DNA of 64,000 bases from Antedon mediterranea (GCF_964355755.1 NC_092675.1:8817312-8881311), one strand, 5' to 3'; numbered from the stretch's first letter, positions 1 to 10,733 are shown. Made by a program: numbers and translations. The notes: generated from the letters alone by a model not told the origin.

Positions 1-25
1 AATCTTGAACCGCAAGTAACCGAAT

Positions 26-145
26 GTCTACAACCATACCACGTTGAAAACACCGGTTCTCGTCCGAACACCGCAGTTAAACAACGTCGGGCCTCGTTAG
101 TACTTGGATGGGAGAAAACCAGGGAATACCTGGTGTCGTAGACCT
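26..145 (+). rRNA. 5S rRNA: 5S rRNA gene, variant with C-box palindrome changes
   Basis: Full length. Carries G70C and C91A, C92A, G93A, T96A, a derivative of the hairpin-forming variant described at 11174-11293. The changes lie in the 3' part of the C box and helix IV/V, so function is doubtful. A normal T6 run follows. Confidence 0.85.
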
Positions 146-200
146 ATGTTTAACTTTTTTAAATTATACTAAACAATGTTTATTTTACCTTTCAATTATG

Positions 201-242
201 TTGGATGGGAGACCGCCTGGGAATACCTGGAGTCGTAGACCT
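201..242 (+). pseudogene. 5S rRNA 3' fragment fused to spacer
   Basis: Positions 79-120 of a 5S gene (with T109A) directly joined to the middle of a short spacer. The rest of the spacer and gene positions 1-78 are deleted, so the A box is missing. It cannot make a 5S rRNA. Confidence 0.9.
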
Positions 243-359
243 ATGTTTAACTTTTTTAAATTATACTAAACAAAGTTTATTTTACCTTTCAATTATGTTT
301 TTATGACAGTAACTATAAGATCTTTCTCAGTTATAATCTTGAACCGCAAGTAAACGAAC

Positions 360-421
360 GTCTACAACCATACCACGTTGAAAACACCGGTTCTCGTCCG
401 AACACCGCACTTAAACAACGT
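360..421 (+). pseudogene. 5S rRNA 5' fragment fused to long-spacer insert
   Basis: Gene positions 1-62 (with G51C) are joined to the middle of the psi-B insert sequence. The bases CGTC are shared by the two parents at the join, so this looks like a microhomology-mediated deletion. The intermediate element and C box are gone. Confidence 0.9.
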
Positions 422-780
422 CCACTTGTGTGCGCGTTTGATTCTTAGCAACAAAGCGGCCTGAATCTTTTGTACATGCCGCTAATGTGTTATGCTTCAT
501 TGTACAGTGTTATTGTTTCCTTTATATTATCTTTTTAAGAACCTCAGTATAACTTTTTAAATTATACTAAACAAAGTTGAATTTACCTTTCAAGTATGTG
601 TTTCTTCAATAGAAGTGGGTGTAAATACCAACGTCATGGTTTCACCAGCTGCTAATTTCAATCCTAGAAAATGTTCTATAATAAATGAACAAAACTATTA
701 GGTTATAGGATATATATGTTTATAGAGATTTTGACAGTGAATATAAGATGTATATATACTTGAACCGCAAGTAACCGAAC
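422..780 (+). repeat. Truncated long-spacer block
   Basis: Right-hand part of the block unit: the end of the psi-B insert, the psi-B 3' remnant (AGAACCTCAGTATAAC near 539-555), and the long spacer ending in the TATATATA box before gene 781-900. No other feature is seen. Confidence 0.85.
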
Positions 781-900
781 GTCTACAACCATACCACGTT
801 GAAAACACCGGTTCTCGTCCGAACACCGCAGTTAAACAACGTCGGGCCTGGTTAGTACTTGGATGGGAGACCGCCTGGGAATACCTGGTGTCGTAGACCT
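781..900 (+). rRNA. 5S rRNA: 5S ribosomal RNA gene, window consensus
   Basis: This copy equals the majority sequence and serves as the reference for variant notes. The 120-nt RNA is the small structural RNA of the large ribosomal subunit, transcribed by RNA polymerase III. Positions 1-6 GTCTAC pair with 111-118 region GTAGAC to close helix I. The internal promoter is visible: A box GTTAAACAACGTCGG (51-65), intermediate element around 67-72, and C box GGATGGGAGACC (81-92), which TFIIIA binds. Upstream is the cluster-leading TATATATA at -30 to -23. It is unusual downstream: instead of the normal T-run spacer, position 901 runs straight into an inverted 5S fragment, so it lacks its usual T6 terminator. 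Identity as 5S is certain; activity of this copy is uncertain because of the lost terminator. Confidence 0.96.
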
Positions 901-901
901 A

Positions 902-917
902 TGGTATGGTTGTAGAC
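902..917 (-). pseudogene. 5S rRNA 5' stub at the left inversion breakpoint
   Basis: Only gene positions 1-16 remain, on the minus strand, abutting the 3' end of the plus-strand gene at 900. This is the left edge of the inverted segment. Confidence 0.85.
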
Positions 918-1034
918 GTTCGGTTACTTGCGGTTCAAGATTATAACTTAGAAAGATCTTATAGTTACTGTCATAAAAACATAATTGAAAGGTAAAATAA
1001 ACATTGTTTAGTATAATTTAAAAAAGTTAAACAT

Positions 1035-1154
1035 AGGTCTACGACACCAGGTATTCCCAGGCGGTCTCCCATCCAAGTACTAACCAGGCCCGACGTTGTT
1101 TAACTGCGGTGTTCGGACGAGAACCGGTGTTTTCAACGTGGTATGGTTGTAGAC
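1035..1154 (-). rRNA. 5S rRNA: 5S rRNA gene
   Basis: Consensus sequence; first intact copy inside the inverted segment. Confidence 0.95.
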
Positions 1155-1271
1155 GTTCGTTTACTTGCGGTTCAAGATTATAACTGAGAAAGATCTTATA
1201 GTTACTGTCATAAAAACATAATTGAAAGGTAAAATAAACTTTGTTTACTATAATTTAAAAAAGTTAAACAT

Positions 1272-1391
1272 AGGTCTACGACTCCAGGTATTCCCAGGCG
1301 GTCTCCCATCCAAGTACTAACCAGGCCCGACGTTGTTTAACTGCGGTGTTCGGAGGAGAACCGGTGTTTTCAACGTGGTATGGTTGTAGAC
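1272..1391 (-). rRNA. 5S rRNA: 5S rRNA gene
   Basis: Variants G37C and T109A, the same pair as at 9430 and 11410. Confidence 0.93.
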
Positions 1392-1508
1392 GTTCTGTTA
1401 CTTGCGGTTCAAGATTATAACTTAGAAAGATCTTATAGTTACTGTCATAAAAACATAATTGAAAGGTAAAATAAACTTTGTTTAGTATAATTTAAAAAAG
1501 TTAAACAT

Positions 1509-1628
1509 AGGTCTACGACACCACGTATTCCCTGGTGTTCTCCCATCCAAGTACTAACGAGGCCCGACGTTGTTTAACTGCGGTGTTCGGACGAGAACCG
1601 GTGTTTTCAACGTGGTATGGTTGTAGAC
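1509..1628 (-). rRNA. 5S rRNA: 5S rRNA gene, C-box palindrome variant
   Basis: G70C, C91A, G93A, T96A and C105G. C105G breaks one pair of the hairpin made by the other changes. Likely weak or non-functional. Confidence 0.85.
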
Positions 1629-1744
1629 ATTCGGTTACCTGCGGTTCAAGATTATAACTGAGAAAGATCTTATAGTTACTGTCAAAAAACATAATTGAAA
1701 GGTAAAATAAACATTGTTTAGTATAATTTAAAAAAGTTAAACAT

Positions 1745-1864
1745 AGGTCTACGACACCAGGTATTCCCAGGCGGTCTCCCATCCAAGTACTAACCAGGCC
1801 CGACGTTGTTTAACTGCGGTGTTCGGAGGAGAACCGGTGTTTTCAACGTGGTATGGTTGTAGAC
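1745..1864 (-). rRNA. 5S rRNA: 5S rRNA gene
   Basis: Single variant G37C. Confidence 0.94.
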
Positions 1865-1980
1865 GTTCGGTTACTTGCGGTTCAAGATTATAACTTAGAA
1901 AGATCTTATAGTTACTGTCAAAAAACATAATTGAAAGGTAAAATAAACATTGTTTAGTATAATTTAAAAAAGTTAAACAT

Positions 1981-2100
1981 AGGTCTACGACACCAGGTAT
2001 TCCCAGGCGGTCTCCCATCCAAGTACTAACCAGGCCCGACGTTGTTTAACTGCGGTGTTCGGACGAGAACCGGTGTTTTCAACGTGGTATGGTTGTAGAC
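1981..2100 (-). rRNA. 5S rRNA: 5S rRNA gene
   Basis: Consensus; cluster-leading copy (in transcription order) behind the long spacer with the TATATATA box. Confidence 0.95.
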
Positions 2101-2778
2101 GTTCGGTTACTTGCGGTTCAAGTATATATACATCTTATATTCACTGTCAAAATCTCTATAAACATATATATCCTATAACCTAATAGTTTTGTTCATTTAT
2201 TATAGAACATTTTCTAGGATTGAAATTAGCAGCTGCTGAAACCATGACGTTGGTATTTACACCCACTTCTGTTGAAGAAACACATACTTGAAAGGTAAAT
2301 TCAACTTTGTTTAGTTTAATTTAAAAAGTTATACTGAGGTTCTTAAAAAGATAATATAAAGGAAACAATAACACTGTACAAAGAAGCATAACACAATAGC
2401 GGCATGTACAAAAGATTCAGGCCGCGTTGTTGCTAAGAATCAAACGCGCACACAAGTGGACGCCCGCGTAGTACAGTGACGTTTGTACCGTCACCACAGC
2501 AGCAACATACAACAACAAACATGTCTTTGAACAACAACTTGTTTAACTTCAGTGATCGGACGAGAACCGTTGTTTTCAATGCAGTTTAGTTGAAAAACTT
2601 TCGATTAATTGCGGTTACAGTTTGAATTTATTTACTTATACTATCATCAACAGTATAAACACATTTTTGGAAAATAGAAACACTTAAACGAGACTATATT
2701 TTAGGATTATTAAAAAGATAAAAACAGGTGTACGACAACAGATATTCACAGGCTAGGCAACCTGGTACGGTTTTAGAC
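2101..2778 (-). repeat. psi-A/psi-B long-spacer block
   Basis: Inverted block unit: long spacer, psi-B 3' remnant (about 2329-2345), unrelated insert, psi-B 5' part (about 2533-2598), diverged spacer, psi-A (2726-2778). It has a C20/T change (TTTTAGAC) at the psi-A start. Confidence 0.88.
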
Positions 2779-2894
2779 ATTCGGTTACTTGCGGTTCAAG
2801 ATTATAACTGAGAAAGAACTTATAGTTACTGTCAAAAAACATAATTGAAAGGTAAAATAAACATTGTTTAGTATAATTTAAAAAAGTTAAACAT

Positions 2895-3014
2895 AGGTCT
2901 ACGACACCAGGTATTCCCAGGCGGTCTTCCATCCAAGTACTAACCAGGCCCGACGTTGTTTAACTGCGGTGTTCGGACGAGAACCGGTGTTTTCAACGTG
3001 GTATGGTTGTAGAC
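2895..3014 (-). rRNA. 5S rRNA: 5S rRNA gene
   Basis: G87A, inside the C box. Confidence 0.92.
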
Positions 3015-3131
3015 GTTCGGTTACTTGTGGTTCAAGATTATAACTTAGAAAGATCTTATAGTTACTGTCATAAAAACATAATTGAAAGGTAAAATAAACA
3101 TTGTTTAGTATAATTTAAAAAAGTTAAACAT

Positions 3132-3251
3132 AGGTCTACGACACCAGGTATTCCCAGGCGGTCTCCCATCCAATTACTAACGAGGCCCGACGTTGTTTAA
3201 CTGCGGTGTTCGGACGAGAACCGGTGTTTTCAACATGGTATGGTTGTAGAC
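3132..3251 (-). rRNA. 5S rRNA: 5S rRNA gene
   Basis: C17T, G70C and C78A; cluster-leading copy of the C17T/G70C haplotype. Confidence 0.92.
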
Positions 3252-3929
3252 GTTTGGTTACTTGCGGTTCAAAGTATATATAAATCTTATATTCACTGTC
3301 AAAATCTCTATAAACACATATATCCTATAACCTAATACTTTTGTTCATTTATTATAGAACATTTTCTATGATTGAAATTAGCAGCTGCTGAAACCATGAC
3401 GTTGATATTTACACCCACTTCTGTTGAAGAAACACATACTTGAAAGGTAAATTCAACTTTGTTTAGTATAATTTAAAAAGTTATACTGAGGTTCTTAAAA
3501 AGATAATATAAAGGAAACAATAACACTGTACAATGAAGCATAACACATTAGCGGTATGTACAAAAGATTCAGGCCGCTTTGTTGCTAAGAATCAAACGCG
3601 CACAAAAGTGGACGCCCGCGTAGTACAGTGACGTTTGTACCGTCATCACAGCAGCAACATACAACAACAAACATGTCTTTGAACAACAACTTGTTTAACT
3701 TCAGTGATCGGACGAGAACCGTTGTTTTCAATGCAGTTTAGTTGAAAAACTTTCGATTAATTGCGGTTACAGTTTGAATTTATTTACTTATACTATCATC
3801 AACAGTATAAACACATTTTTGGAAAATCGAAACACTTAAAGGAGACTATATTTTAGGATTATTAAAAGATAAAAACAGGTGTACGACAACAGATATTCAT
3901 AGGCTAGGCAACCTGGTACGGTTGCAGAC
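3252..3929 (-). repeat. psi-A/psi-B long-spacer block
   Basis: psi-B 5' part about 3685-3750; psi-A 3877-3929. Nearly identical to the block at 8160-8838. Confidence 0.88.
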
Positions 3930-4046
3930 ATTCGGTTACTTGCGGTTCAAGATTATAACTTAGAAAGATCTTATAGTTACTTTCATGAAAATATAATTGA
4001 AAGGTAAAATAAACTTTATTTAGTATAATTTAAAAAAGTTAAACAT

Positions 4047-4166
4047 AGGTCTACGACACCAGGTATTTCCAGGCGGTCTCCCATCCAAGTACTAACCAGG
4101 CCCGACGTTGTTTAACTGCGGTGTTCGGACGAGAACCGGTGTTTTCAACGTGGTATGGTTGTAGAC
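4047..4166 (-). rRNA. 5S rRNA: 5S rRNA gene
   Basis: Single variant G99A. It sits next to psi-A and is the transcription-order last gene of a 13-gene cluster (4047-7007), the longest in the window. Confidence 0.93.
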
Positions 4167-4282
4167 GTTCGGTTACTTGCGGTTCAAGATTATAACTTAG
4201 AAAGATCTTATAGTTACTGTCATAAAAACATAATTGAAAGGTAAAATAAACATTGTTTAGTATAATTTAAAAAGTTAAACAT

Positions 4283-4402
4283 AGGTCTACGACACCAGGT
4301 ATTCCCAGGCGGTCTCCCATCCAAGTACTAACCAGGCCCGACGTTGTTTAACTGCGGTGTTCGGACGAGAACCGGTGTTTTCAACGTGGTATGGTTGTAG
4401 AC
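4283..4402 (-). rRNA. 5S rRNA: 5S rRNA gene
   Basis: Consensus. Confidence 0.95.
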
Positions 4403-4519
4403 GTTCGTTTACTTGCGGTTCAAGATTATAACTGAGAAAGATCTTATAGTTACTGTCATAAAAACATAATTGAAAGGTAAAATAAACTTTGTTTACTATA
4501 ATTTAAAAAAGTTAAACAT

Positions 4520-4639
4520 AGGTCTACGACTCCAGGTATTCCCAGGCGGTCTCCCATCCAAGTACTAACCAGGCCCGACGTTGTTTAACTGCGGTGTTCG
4601 GAAGAGAACCGGTGTTTTCAACGTGGTATGGTTGTAGAC
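4520..4639 (-). rRNA. 5S rRNA: 5S rRNA gene
   Basis: G37T and T109A. Its 4.9-kb paralogue at 9430 has G37C instead. Confidence 0.93.
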
Positions 4640-4756
4640 GTTCTGTTACTTGCGGTTCAAGATTATAACTTAGAAAGATCTTATAGTTACTGTCATAAAA
4701 ACATAATTGAAAGGTAAAATAAACTTTGTTTAGTATAATTTAAAAAAGTTAAACAT

Positions 4757-4876
4757 AGGTCTACGACTCCAGGTATTCCCAGGCGGTCTCCCATCCAAGT
4801 ACTAACCAGGCCAGACGTTGTTTAACTGCGGTGTTCGGAGGAGAACCGGTGTTTTCAACGTGGTATGGTTGTAGAC
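4757..4876 (-). rRNA. 5S rRNA: 5S rRNA gene
   Basis: G37C, G64T and T109A; same triplet as 9667. Confidence 0.92.
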
Positions 4877-4993
4877 GTTCGGTTACTTGCGGTTCAAGAT
4901 TATAACTTAGAAAGATCTTATAGTTACTGTCATAAAAACATAATTGAAAGGTAAAATAAACTTTGTTTAGTATAATTTAAAAAAGTTAAACAT

Positions 4994-5113
4994 AGGTCTA
5001 CGACACCACGTATTCCCTGGTGTTCTCCCATCCAAGTACTAACGAGGCCCGACGTTGTTTAACTGCGGTGTTCGGACGAGAACCGGTGTTTTCAACGTGG
5101 TATGGTTGTAGAC
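4994..5113 (-). rRNA. 5S rRNA: 5S rRNA gene, C-box palindrome variant
   Basis: G70C, C91A, G93A, T96A, C105G. Confidence 0.85.
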
Positions 5114-5229
5114 ATTCGGTTACTTGCGGTTCAAGTTTATAACTGAGAAAGATCTTATAGTTACTGTCAAAAAACATAATTGAAAGGTAAAATAAACATT
5201 TTTTAGTATAATTTAAAAAAGTTAAACAT

Positions 5230-5349
5230 AGGTCTACGACACCAGGTATTCCCAGGCGGTCTCCCATCCAAGTACTAACCAGGCCCGACGTTGTTTAACT
5301 GCGGTGTTCGGAGGAGAACCGGTGTTTTCAACGTGGTATGGTTGTAGAC
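5230..5349 (-). rRNA. 5S rRNA: 5S rRNA gene
   Basis: G37C. Confidence 0.94.
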
Positions 5350-5466
5350 GTTCGGTTACTTGCGGTTCAAGATTATAACTTAGAAAGATCTTATAGTTAC
5401 TGTCATAAAAATATAATTGAAAGGTAAAATAAACTTTATTTAGTATAATTTAAAAAAGTTAAACAT

Positions 5467-5586
5467 AGGTCTACGACACCAGGTATTCCCAGGCGGTCTC
5501 CCATCCAAGTACTAACCAGGCCCGACGTTGTTTAACTGCGGTGTTCGGACGAGAACCGGTGTTTTCAACCTGGTACGGTTGTAGAC
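5467..5586 (-). rRNA. 5S rRNA: 5S rRNA gene with psi-A-type 5' end
   Basis: A11G and C17G, the two changes that mark the 5' end of psi-A; the remainder is consensus. This looks like gene conversion or crossover between psi-A and a functional copy. Confidence 0.9.
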
Positions 5587-5703
5587 ATTCGGTAACTTGC
5601 GGTTCAAGGTTATAACTTTGAAAGATCTTATAGTTACTGTCATAAAAACATAATTGAAAGGTAAAATAAACATTGTTTAGTATAATTTAAAAAAGTTAAA
5701 CAT

Positions 5704-5823
5704 AGGTCTACGACACCAGGTATTCCCAAGCGGTCTCCCATCCAAGTACTAACCAGGCCCAACGTTGTTTAACTGCGGTGTTCGGACGAGAACCGGTGTT
5801 TTCAACGTGGTATGGTTGTAGAC
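5704..5823 (-). rRNA. 5S rRNA: 5S rRNA gene
   Basis: C63T and C95T. Confidence 0.92.
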
Positions 5824-5939
5824 ATTCGGTTACTTGCGGTTCAAGATTATAACTGAGAAAGATCTTATAGTTACTGTCAAAAAACATAATTGAAAGGTAA
5901 AATAAACATTGTTTAGTATAATTTAAAAAAGTTAAACAT

Positions 5940-6059
5940 AGGTCTACGACACCAGGTATTCCCAGGCGGTCTCCCATCCAAGTACTAACCAGGCCCGACG
6001 TTGTTTAACTGCGGTGTTCGGACGAGAACCGGTGTTTTCAACGTGGTATGGTTGTAGAC
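5940..6059 (-). rRNA. 5S rRNA: 5S rRNA gene
   Basis: Consensus. Confidence 0.95.
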
Positions 6060-6176
6060 GTTCGGTTACTTGTGGTTCAAGATTATAACTTAGAAAGATC
6101 TTATAGTTACTGTCATAAAAACATAATTGAAAGGTAAAATAAACTTTGTTTAGTATAATTTAAAAAAGTTAAACAT

Positions 6177-6296
6177 AGGTCTACGACACCAGGTATTCCC
6201 AGGCGGTCTCCCATCCAAGTACTAACGAGGCCCGACGTTGTTTAACTGCGGTGTTCGGACGAGAACCGGTGTTTTCAACGTGGTATGGTTGTAGAC
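6177..6296 (-). rRNA. 5S rRNA: 5S rRNA gene
   Basis: G70C only. Confidence 0.94.
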
Positions 6297-6413
6297 GTTC
6301 GGTTACTTGCGGTTCAAGATTATAACTTAGAAAGATCTTATAGTTACTGTCATAAAAACATAATTGAAAGGTAAAATAAACTTTGTTTAGTATAATTTAA
6401 AAAAGTTAAACAT

Positions 6414-6533
6414 AGGTCTACGACACCAGGTATTCCCAGGCGGTCTCCCATCCAAGTACTAACGAGGCCCGACGTTTTTTAACTGCGGTGTTCGGACGAG
6501 AACCGGTGTTTTCAACATGGTATGGTTGTAGAC
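6414..6533 (-). rRNA. 5S rRNA: 5S rRNA gene
   Basis: C17T, C57A (in the A box) and G70C. Confidence 0.91.
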
Positions 6534-6650
6534 GTTCGGTTACTTGCGGTTCAAGATTATAACTTAGAAAGATCTTATAGTTACTGTCATAAAAACATAA
6601 TTGAAAGGTAAAATAAACTTTGTTTAGTATAATTTAAAAAAGTTAAACAT

Positions 6651-6770
6651 AGGTCTACGACACCACGTATTCCCTGGTGTTCTCCCATCCAAGTACTAAC
6701 GAGGCCCGACGTTGTTTAACTGCGGTGTTCGGACGAGAACCGGTGTTTTCAACGTGGTATGGTTGTAGAC
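6651..6770 (-). rRNA. 5S rRNA: 5S rRNA gene, C-box palindrome variant
   Basis: G70C, C91A, G93A, T96A, C105G. Confidence 0.85.
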
Positions 6771-6887
6771 ATTCGGTTACTTGCGGTTCAAGATTATAAC
6801 TTAGAAAGATCTTATAGTTACTGTCATAAAAACATAATTGAAAGGTAAAATAAACTTTGTTTAGTATAATTTAAAAAAGTTAAACAT

Positions 6888-7007
6888 AGGTCTACGACAC
6901 CAGGTATTCCCAGGCGGTCTCCCATCCAAGTACTAACCAGGCCCGACGTTGTTTAACTGCGGTGTTCGGACGAGAACCGGTGTTTTCAACGTGGTATGGT
7001 TGTAGAC
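6888..7007 (-). rRNA. 5S rRNA: 5S rRNA gene
   Basis: Consensus; leads the 13-gene cluster behind the long-spacer TATA box. Confidence 0.95.
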
Positions 7008-7685
7008 GTTCGGTTACTTGCGGTTCAAGTATATATACATCTTATATTCACTGTCAAAATCTCTATAAACATATATATCCTATAACCTAATAGTTTTGTT
7101 CATTTATTATAGAACATTTTCTAGGATTGAAATTAGCAGCTGCTGAAACCATGACGTTGGTATTTACACCCACTTCTGTTGAAGAAACACATACTTGAAA
7201 GGTAAATTCAACTTTGTTTAGTATAATTTAAAAAGTTATACTGAGGTTCTTAAAAAGATAATATAAAGGAAACAATAACACTGTACAAAGAAGCATAACA
7301 CAATAGCGGCATGTACAAAAGATTCAGGCCGCGTTGTTGCTAAGAATCAAACGCGCACACAAGTGGACGCCCGCGTAGTACAGTGACGTTTGTACCGTCA
7401 CCACAGCAGCAACATACAACAACAAACATGTCTTTGAACAACAACTTGTTTAACTTCAGTGATCGGACGAGAACCGTTGTTTTCAATGCAGTTTAGTTGA
7501 AAAACTTTCGATTAATTGCGGTTACAGTTTGAATTTATTTACTTATACTATCATCAACAGTATAAACACATTTTTGGAAAATAGAAACACTTAAACAAGA
7601 CTATATTTTAGGATTATTAAAAAGATAAAAACAGGTGTACGACAACAGATATTCACAGGCTAGGCAACCTGGTACGGTTGTAGAC
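7008..7685 (-). repeat. psi-A/psi-B long-spacer block
   Basis: psi-B 5' part about 7440-7505; psi-A 7633-7685. Paralogue of 2101-2778 at an offset of 4,907 bp. Confidence 0.88.
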
Positions 7686-7802
7686 ATTCGGTTACTTGCG
7701 GTTCAAGATTAGAACTTAGAAAGATCTTATAGTTACTGTCTTGAAAATATAATTGAAAGGTAAAATAAACTTTATTTAGTATAATTTAAAAAAGTTAAAC
7801 AT

Positions 7803-7922
7803 AGGTCTACGACACCAGGTATTCCCAGGCGGTCTCCCATCCAAGTACTAACCAGGCCCGACGTTGTTTAACTGCGGTGTTCGGACGAGAACCGGTGTTT
7901 TCAACGTAGTATGGTTGTAGAC
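7803..7922 (-). rRNA. 5S rRNA: 5S rRNA gene
   Basis: C15T. Confidence 0.94.
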
Positions 7923-8039
7923 ATTCGGTTACTTGCGGTTCAAGATTATAACTTAGAAAGATCTTATAGTTACTGTCATAAAAACATAATTGAAAGGTAA
8001 AATAAACATTGTTTAGTATAATTTAAAAAAGTTAAACAT

Positions 8040-8159
8040 AGGTCTACGACACCAGGTATTCCCAGGCGGTCTCCCATCCAAGTACTAACCAGGCCCGACG
8101 TTGTTTAACTGCGGTGTTTGGACGAGAACCGGTGTTTTCAACGTGGTATGGTTGTAGAC
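8040..8159 (-). rRNA. 5S rRNA: 5S rRNA gene
   Basis: G41A; the same variant leads clusters at 12800, 27939 and 30716. Confidence 0.94.
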
Positions 8160-8838
8160 GTTCGGTTACTTGCGGTTCAAAGTATATATAAATCTTATAT
8201 TCACTGTCAAAATCTCTATAAACACATATATCCTATAACCTAATACTTTTGTTCATTTATTATAGAACATTTTCTAGGATTGAAATTAGCAGCTGCTGAA
8301 ACCATGACGTTGATATTTACACCCACTTCTGTTGAAGAAACACATACTTGAAAGGTAAATTCAACTTTGTTTAGTATAATTTAAAAAGTTATACTGAGGT
8401 TCTTAAAAAGATAATATAAAGGAAACAATAACACTGTACAATGAAGCATAACACATTAGCGGTATGTACAAAAGATTCAGGCCGCTTTGTTGCTAAGAAT
8501 CAAACGCGCACAAAAGTGGACGCCCGCGTAGTACAGTGACGTTTGTACCGTCATCACAGCAGCAACATACAACAACAAACATGTCTTTGAACAACAACTT
8601 GTTTAACTTCAGTGATCGGACGAGAACCGTTGTTTTCAATGCAGTTTAGTTGAAAAACTTTCGATTAATTGCGGTTACAGTTTGAATTTATTTACTTATA
8701 CTATCATCAACAGTATAAACACATTTTTGGAAAATCGAAACACTTAAAGGAGACTATATTTTAGGATTATTAAAAGATAAAAACAGGTGTACGACAACAG
8801 ATATTCATAAGGTTAGGCAACCTGGTACGGTTGCAGAC
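8160..8838 (-). repeat. psi-A/psi-B long-spacer block
   Basis: psi-B 5' part about 8593-8658; psi-A 8785-8838 (one extra base). Confidence 0.88.
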
Positions 8839-8955
8839 ATTCGGTTACTTGCGGTTCAAGATTATAACTTAGAAAGATCTTATAGTTACTTTCATGAAAA
8901 TATAATTGAAAGGTAAAATAAACTTTATTTAGTATAATTTAAAAAAGTTAAACAT

Positions 8956-9075
8956 AGGTCTACGACACCAGGTATTCCCAGGCGGTCTCCCATCCAAGTA
9001 CTAACCAGGCCCGACGTTGTTTAACTGCGGTGTTCGGACGAGAACCGGTGTTTTCAACGTGGTATGGTTGTAGAC
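8956..9075 (-). rRNA. 5S rRNA: 5S rRNA gene
   Basis: Consensus; paralogue of 4047. Confidence 0.95.
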
Positions 9076-9192
9076 GTTCGGTTACTTGCGGTTCAAGATT
9101 ATAACTTAGAAAGATCTTATAGTTACTGTCATAAAAACATAATTGAAAGGTAAAATAAACATTGTTTAGTATAATTTAAAAAAGTTAAACAT

Positions 9193-9312
9193 AGGTCTAC
9201 GACACCAGGTATTCCCAGGCGGTCTCCCATCCAAGTACTAACCAGGCCCGACGTTGTTTAACTGCGGTGTTCGGACGAGAACCGGTGTTTTCAACGTGGT
9301 ATGGTTGTAGAC
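9193..9312 (-). rRNA. 5S rRNA: 5S rRNA gene
   Basis: Consensus; paralogue of 4283. Confidence 0.95.
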
Positions 9313-9429
9313 GTTCGTTTACTTGCGGTTCAAGATTATAACTGAGAAAGATCTTATAGTTACTGTCATAAAAACATAATTGAAAGGTAAAATAAACTTT
9401 GTTTACTATAATTTAAAAAAGTTAAACAT

Positions 9430-9549
9430 AGGTCTACGACTCCAGGTATTCCCAGGCGGTCTCCCATCCAAGTACTAACCAGGCCCGACGTTGTTTAACT
9501 GCGGTGTTCGGAGGAGAACCGGTGTTTTCAACGTGGTATGGTTGTAGAC
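9430..9549 (-). rRNA. 5S rRNA: 5S rRNA gene
   Basis: G37C and T109A; paralogue of 4520. Confidence 0.93.
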
Positions 9550-9666
9550 GTTCTGTTACTTGCGGTTCAAGATTATAACTTAGAAAGATCTTATAGTTAC
9601 TGTCATAAAAACATAATTGAAAGGTAAAATAAACTTTGTTTAGTATAATTTAAAAAAGTTAAACAT

Positions 9667-9786
9667 AGGTCTACGACTCCAGGTATTCCCAGGCGGTCTC
9701 CCATCCAAGTACTAACCAGGCCAGACGTTGTTTAACTGCGGTGTTCGGAGGAGAACCGGTGTTTTCAACGTGGTATGGTTGTAGAC
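9667..9786 (-). rRNA. 5S rRNA: 5S rRNA gene
   Basis: G37C, G64T, T109A; paralogue of 4757. Confidence 0.92.
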
Positions 9787-9903
9787 GTTCGGTTACTTGC
9801 GGTTCAAGATTATAACTTAGAAAGATCTTATAGTTACTGTCATAAAAACATAATTGAAAGGTAAAATAAACTTTGTTTAGTATAATTTAAAAAAGTTAAA
9901 CAT

Positions 9904-10023
9904 AGGTCTACGACACCACGTATTCCCTGGTGTTCTCCCATCCAAGTACTAACGAGGCCCGACGTTGTTTAACTGCGGTGTTCGGACGAGAACCGGTGTT
10001 TTCAACGTGGTATGGTTGTAGAC
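9904..10023 (-). rRNA. 5S rRNA: 5S rRNA gene, C-box palindrome variant
   Basis: G70C, C91A, G93A, T96A, C105G; paralogue of 4994. Confidence 0.85.
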
Positions 10024-10139
10024 ATTCGGTTACTTGCGGTTCAAGTTTATAACTGAGAAAGATCTTATAGTTACTGTCAAAAAACATAATTGAAAGGTAA
10101 AATAAACATTTTTTAGTATAATTTAAAAAAGTTAAACAT

Positions 10140-10259
10140 AGGTCTACGACACCAGGTATTCCCAGGCGGTCTCCCATCCAAGTACTAACCAGGCCCGACG
10201 TTGTTTAACTGCGGTGTTCGGAGGAGAACCGGTGTTTTCAACCTGGTACGGTTGTAGAC
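10140..10259 (-). rRNA. 5S rRNA: 5S rRNA gene with psi-A-type 5' end
   Basis: A11G, C17G and G37C. It combines the body of 5230 with the 5' end of 5467, so it marks an unequal-crossover join. Confidence 0.9.
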
Positions 10260-10376
10260 ATTCGGTAACTTGCGGTTCAAGGTTATAACTTTGAAAGATC
10301 TTATAGTTACTGTCATAAAAACATAATTGAAAGGTAAAATAAACTTTGTTTAGTATAATTTAAAAAAGTTAAACAT

Positions 10377-10496
10377 AGGTCTACGACACCAGGTATTCTC
10401 AGGCGGTCTCCCATCCAAGTACTAACGAGGCCCGACGTTTTTTAACTGCGGTGTTCGGACGAGAACCGGTGTTTTCAACATGGTATGGTTGTAGAC
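10377..10496 (-). rRNA. 5S rRNA: 5S rRNA gene
   Basis: C17T, C57A, G70C, G98A; body as in 6414. Confidence 0.9.
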
Positions 10497-10613
10497 GTTC
10501 GGTTACTTGCGGTTCAAGATTATAACTTAGAAAGATCTTATAGTTACTGTCATAAAAACATAATTGAAAGGTAAAATAAACTTTGTTTAGTATAATTTAA
10601 AAAAGTTAAACAT

Positions 10614-10733
10614 AGGTCTACGACACCACGTATTCCCTGGTGTTCTCCCATCCAAGTACTAACGAGGCCCGACGTTGTTTAACTGCGGTGTTCGGACGAG
10701 AACCGGTGTTTTCAACGTGGTATGGTTGTAGAC
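10614..10733 (-). rRNA. 5S rRNA: 5S rRNA gene, C-box palindrome variant
   Basis: G70C, C91A, G93A, T96A, C105G. Adjacent to a second identical variant at 10851. Confidence 0.85.
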
